A stretch of 7,435 nt of DNA from Collinsella sp. AM18-10 (GTDB lineage Bacteria; Actinomycetota; Coriobacteriia; Coriobacteriales; Coriobacteriaceae). Below are positions 6,885 through 7,435 of the stretch, one piece after another; position 1 is the first letter of the stretch; every line of letters begins with the position of its first letter. The notes under the pieces were generated by a model. It had not been told where the DNA came from and ran no database searches. It worked only from the letters and a program-made list of their open reading frames with translations. The stretch is from NCBI RefSeq assembly GCF_003471585.1, contig NZ_QRJO01000026.1:1-7435 (forward strand), written 5' to 3'. Position numbers and translations under genes: made by a program.

Positions 6885-6940
6885 GGTCATCTCTTAAGAG
6901 AGGGCTTCCAAGTGCCGGGGACGTTTTCCCCGGCTTTTTT
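6885..6940 (+). ncRNA. Candidate structured RNA upstream of the DUF3800 gene
   Basis: The start is inferred from P2 and the end from the terminator. The segment can fold into two hairpins. The first pairs TCTC (6890-6893) with GAGA (6898-6901) around a TTAA loop, and may be extended by GG (6885-6886) with CC (6908-6909) across an internal loop. The second is the terminator stem at 6914-6934. A short promoter-driven RNA ending in a terminator just before a DUF3800 gene fits the published 'DUF3800 RNA motifs', comparative-genomics candidates found upstream of such genes. It also resembles type III toxin-antitoxin loci, where the antitoxin RNA is separated from the toxin gene by a terminator. 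The tandem repeats typical of ToxI-like RNAs are absent. I cannot tell which of the DUF3800 motifs it matches. Confidence 0.5.
6914..6940 (+). terminator. Intrinsic terminator or attenuator before the DUF3800 gene
   Basis: GCCGGGGA (6914-6921) pairs perfectly with TCCCCGGC (6927-6934) around a 5-nt loop and is followed by six T residues (6935-6940). It lies between the promoters and the DUF3800 start, with the Shine-Dalgarno only 3 nt beyond the T-tract. The downstream gene must therefore be expressed by read-through or controlled attenuation. Confidence 0.88.
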
Positions 6941-6954
6941 ATTAAGGATTGCCC

Positions 6955-7435
6955 ATGCGAGAGCTGAGTATCTTTATTGATGAATCTGGAAGCGATGATC
7001 TTCGTGAAAGATACTATCTTGTGGCCTTTGTTTTTCATGAACAAGATATTCCCATCGCTGAGGGAATAGAGAAATATGAAAGGGCGGTAGCCGAAAGCGG
7101 ATTGCCGCTTCTTCCGTTCCATGCTTCTCCTCTCATGAATGGAAAAGATCAGTTCAAGGACTTGGGCATCAGCGAGAGAAAAAGGCTGTTCTCACTATTT
7201 CGAGTTATGTTTCGACATTTGCCCATCTCGTACAAGGTGTTTGTATTCAAGACGCATCGGTACCGAACTCTTAAACAGATTGCTGATGCGATGCGGCGTG
7301 AAATCATCGATTTCATATTCGACAATTTGAGTTGGTTTCAGCAGTTTGATGCTGTAAAGATTTACTACGACGGAGGACAGGGTTCGGTTTCGAGTGGTAG
7401 TGTCGAGAAAGTTGGTGTAGCGCCCGATTCGAAGC
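6955..7435 (+). CDS. DUF3800 domain protein, N-terminal part (cut by window end)
   Basis: Only the first 160 residues are in the window; the frame is open at the right edge. The opening MRELSIFIDESGS, with D9 and E10 in the FIDESG motif, is the hallmark of DUF3800, a family with a predicted RNase H-like fold often found near defence and mobile genes. Further family-type positions are H56 in LPFHASPL and D139 in IYYDGGQG, which probably complete an acidic metal site. Nuclease activity is inferred, not shown. The start is supported by AAGGA (6944-6948) 6 nt upstream. The gene is markedly AT-richer than the rest: one 60-base line counts 22 G+C, against 44 in a pglZ line. That suggests horizontal gain. 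Expression appears controlled by the SOS-like promoters and the terminator just upstream, so it is probably an independent unit and not part of the BREX transcript. A toxin-like or RNA-guided/inhibited role is a hypothesis. Confidence 0.92.
   Translation, partial: MRELSIFIDESGSDDLRERYYLVAFVFHEQDIPIAEGIEKYERAVAESGLPLLPFHASPLMNGKDQFKDLGISERKRLFSLFRVMFRHLPISYKVFVFKTHRYRTLKQIADAMRREIIDFIFDNLSWFQQFDAVKIYYDGGQGSVSSGSVEKVGVAPDSK

Noticed and set aside
6840..6945. ToxI-like tandem repeat antitoxin array
   Set aside because: Type III antitoxin RNAs usually contain tandem repeats of about 35 nt. None is visible here, so I compare only the architecture and do not call a ToxIN system.
1..7435. CRISPR array, tRNA, rRNA, insertion sequence ends or transposase
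   Set aside because: No regularly spaced repeats, tRNA-like cloverleaf, rRNA signature, transposase motif or long terminal inverted repeats were seen on either strand.

Overview
The window is high-GC with C/G-ending codons up to about position 6800. That style, the gene content and the clean AGGAGG-type ribosome binding sites suggest a Gram-positive actinobacterium, and my best guess is a gut Coriobacteriia of the Collinsella type. This host assignment is inference. After about 6800 the base composition falls sharply, and the last gene looks like a separately acquired cassette.

All genes read left to right. Positions 1-108 are a leader with no secure gene. Positions 109-2790 encode PglZ (type A, alkaline-phosphatase superfamily). 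Positions 2802-5132 encode BrxL, the AAA+ protein with a Lon-like C-terminus. pglZ followed closely by brxL is the usual 3' end of a type 1 BREX phage-exclusion operon. The brxA/brxB/brxC/pglX part would lie to the left, outside the window. The two genes are 11 nt apart and the brxL Shine-Dalgarno overlaps the pglZ stop, so they are very likely co-transcribed and translationally coupled. Two more genes follow: an unrecognised 454-aa protein (5210-6574, strong SD) and a 65-aa acidic protein (6602-6799, strong SD). They have the spacing of an operon tail and are candidates for BREX accessory proteins.

Positions 6800-6954 are the densest regulatory stretch. They hold two sigma70-type promoters, each with a -35 overlapped by a LexA/SOS-like box. 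One box matches the Bacillus-type consensus exactly; the other matches at 11 of 14 positions, 31 bp downstream. Next come a short RNA segment able to form two hairpins, the second a strong intrinsic terminator, and the ribosome binding site of a DUF3800 gene. That gene starts at 6955 and is cut off by the window end. The order promoter - short structured RNA - terminator - DUF3800 gene resembles type III toxin-antitoxin loci. It also fits the published 'DUF3800 RNA motifs', candidate structured RNAs found upstream of DUF3800 genes.

Together the window looks like the distal end of a defence island. A BREX-1 tail carries unknown accessory genes and is followed by an apparently SOS-controlled RNA/DUF3800 module. 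The most novel items are the 6815-6955 regulatory/RNA unit, the 454-aa protein, the repetitive acidic extension on BrxL, and the apparent loss of the Lon catalytic lysine in BrxL.
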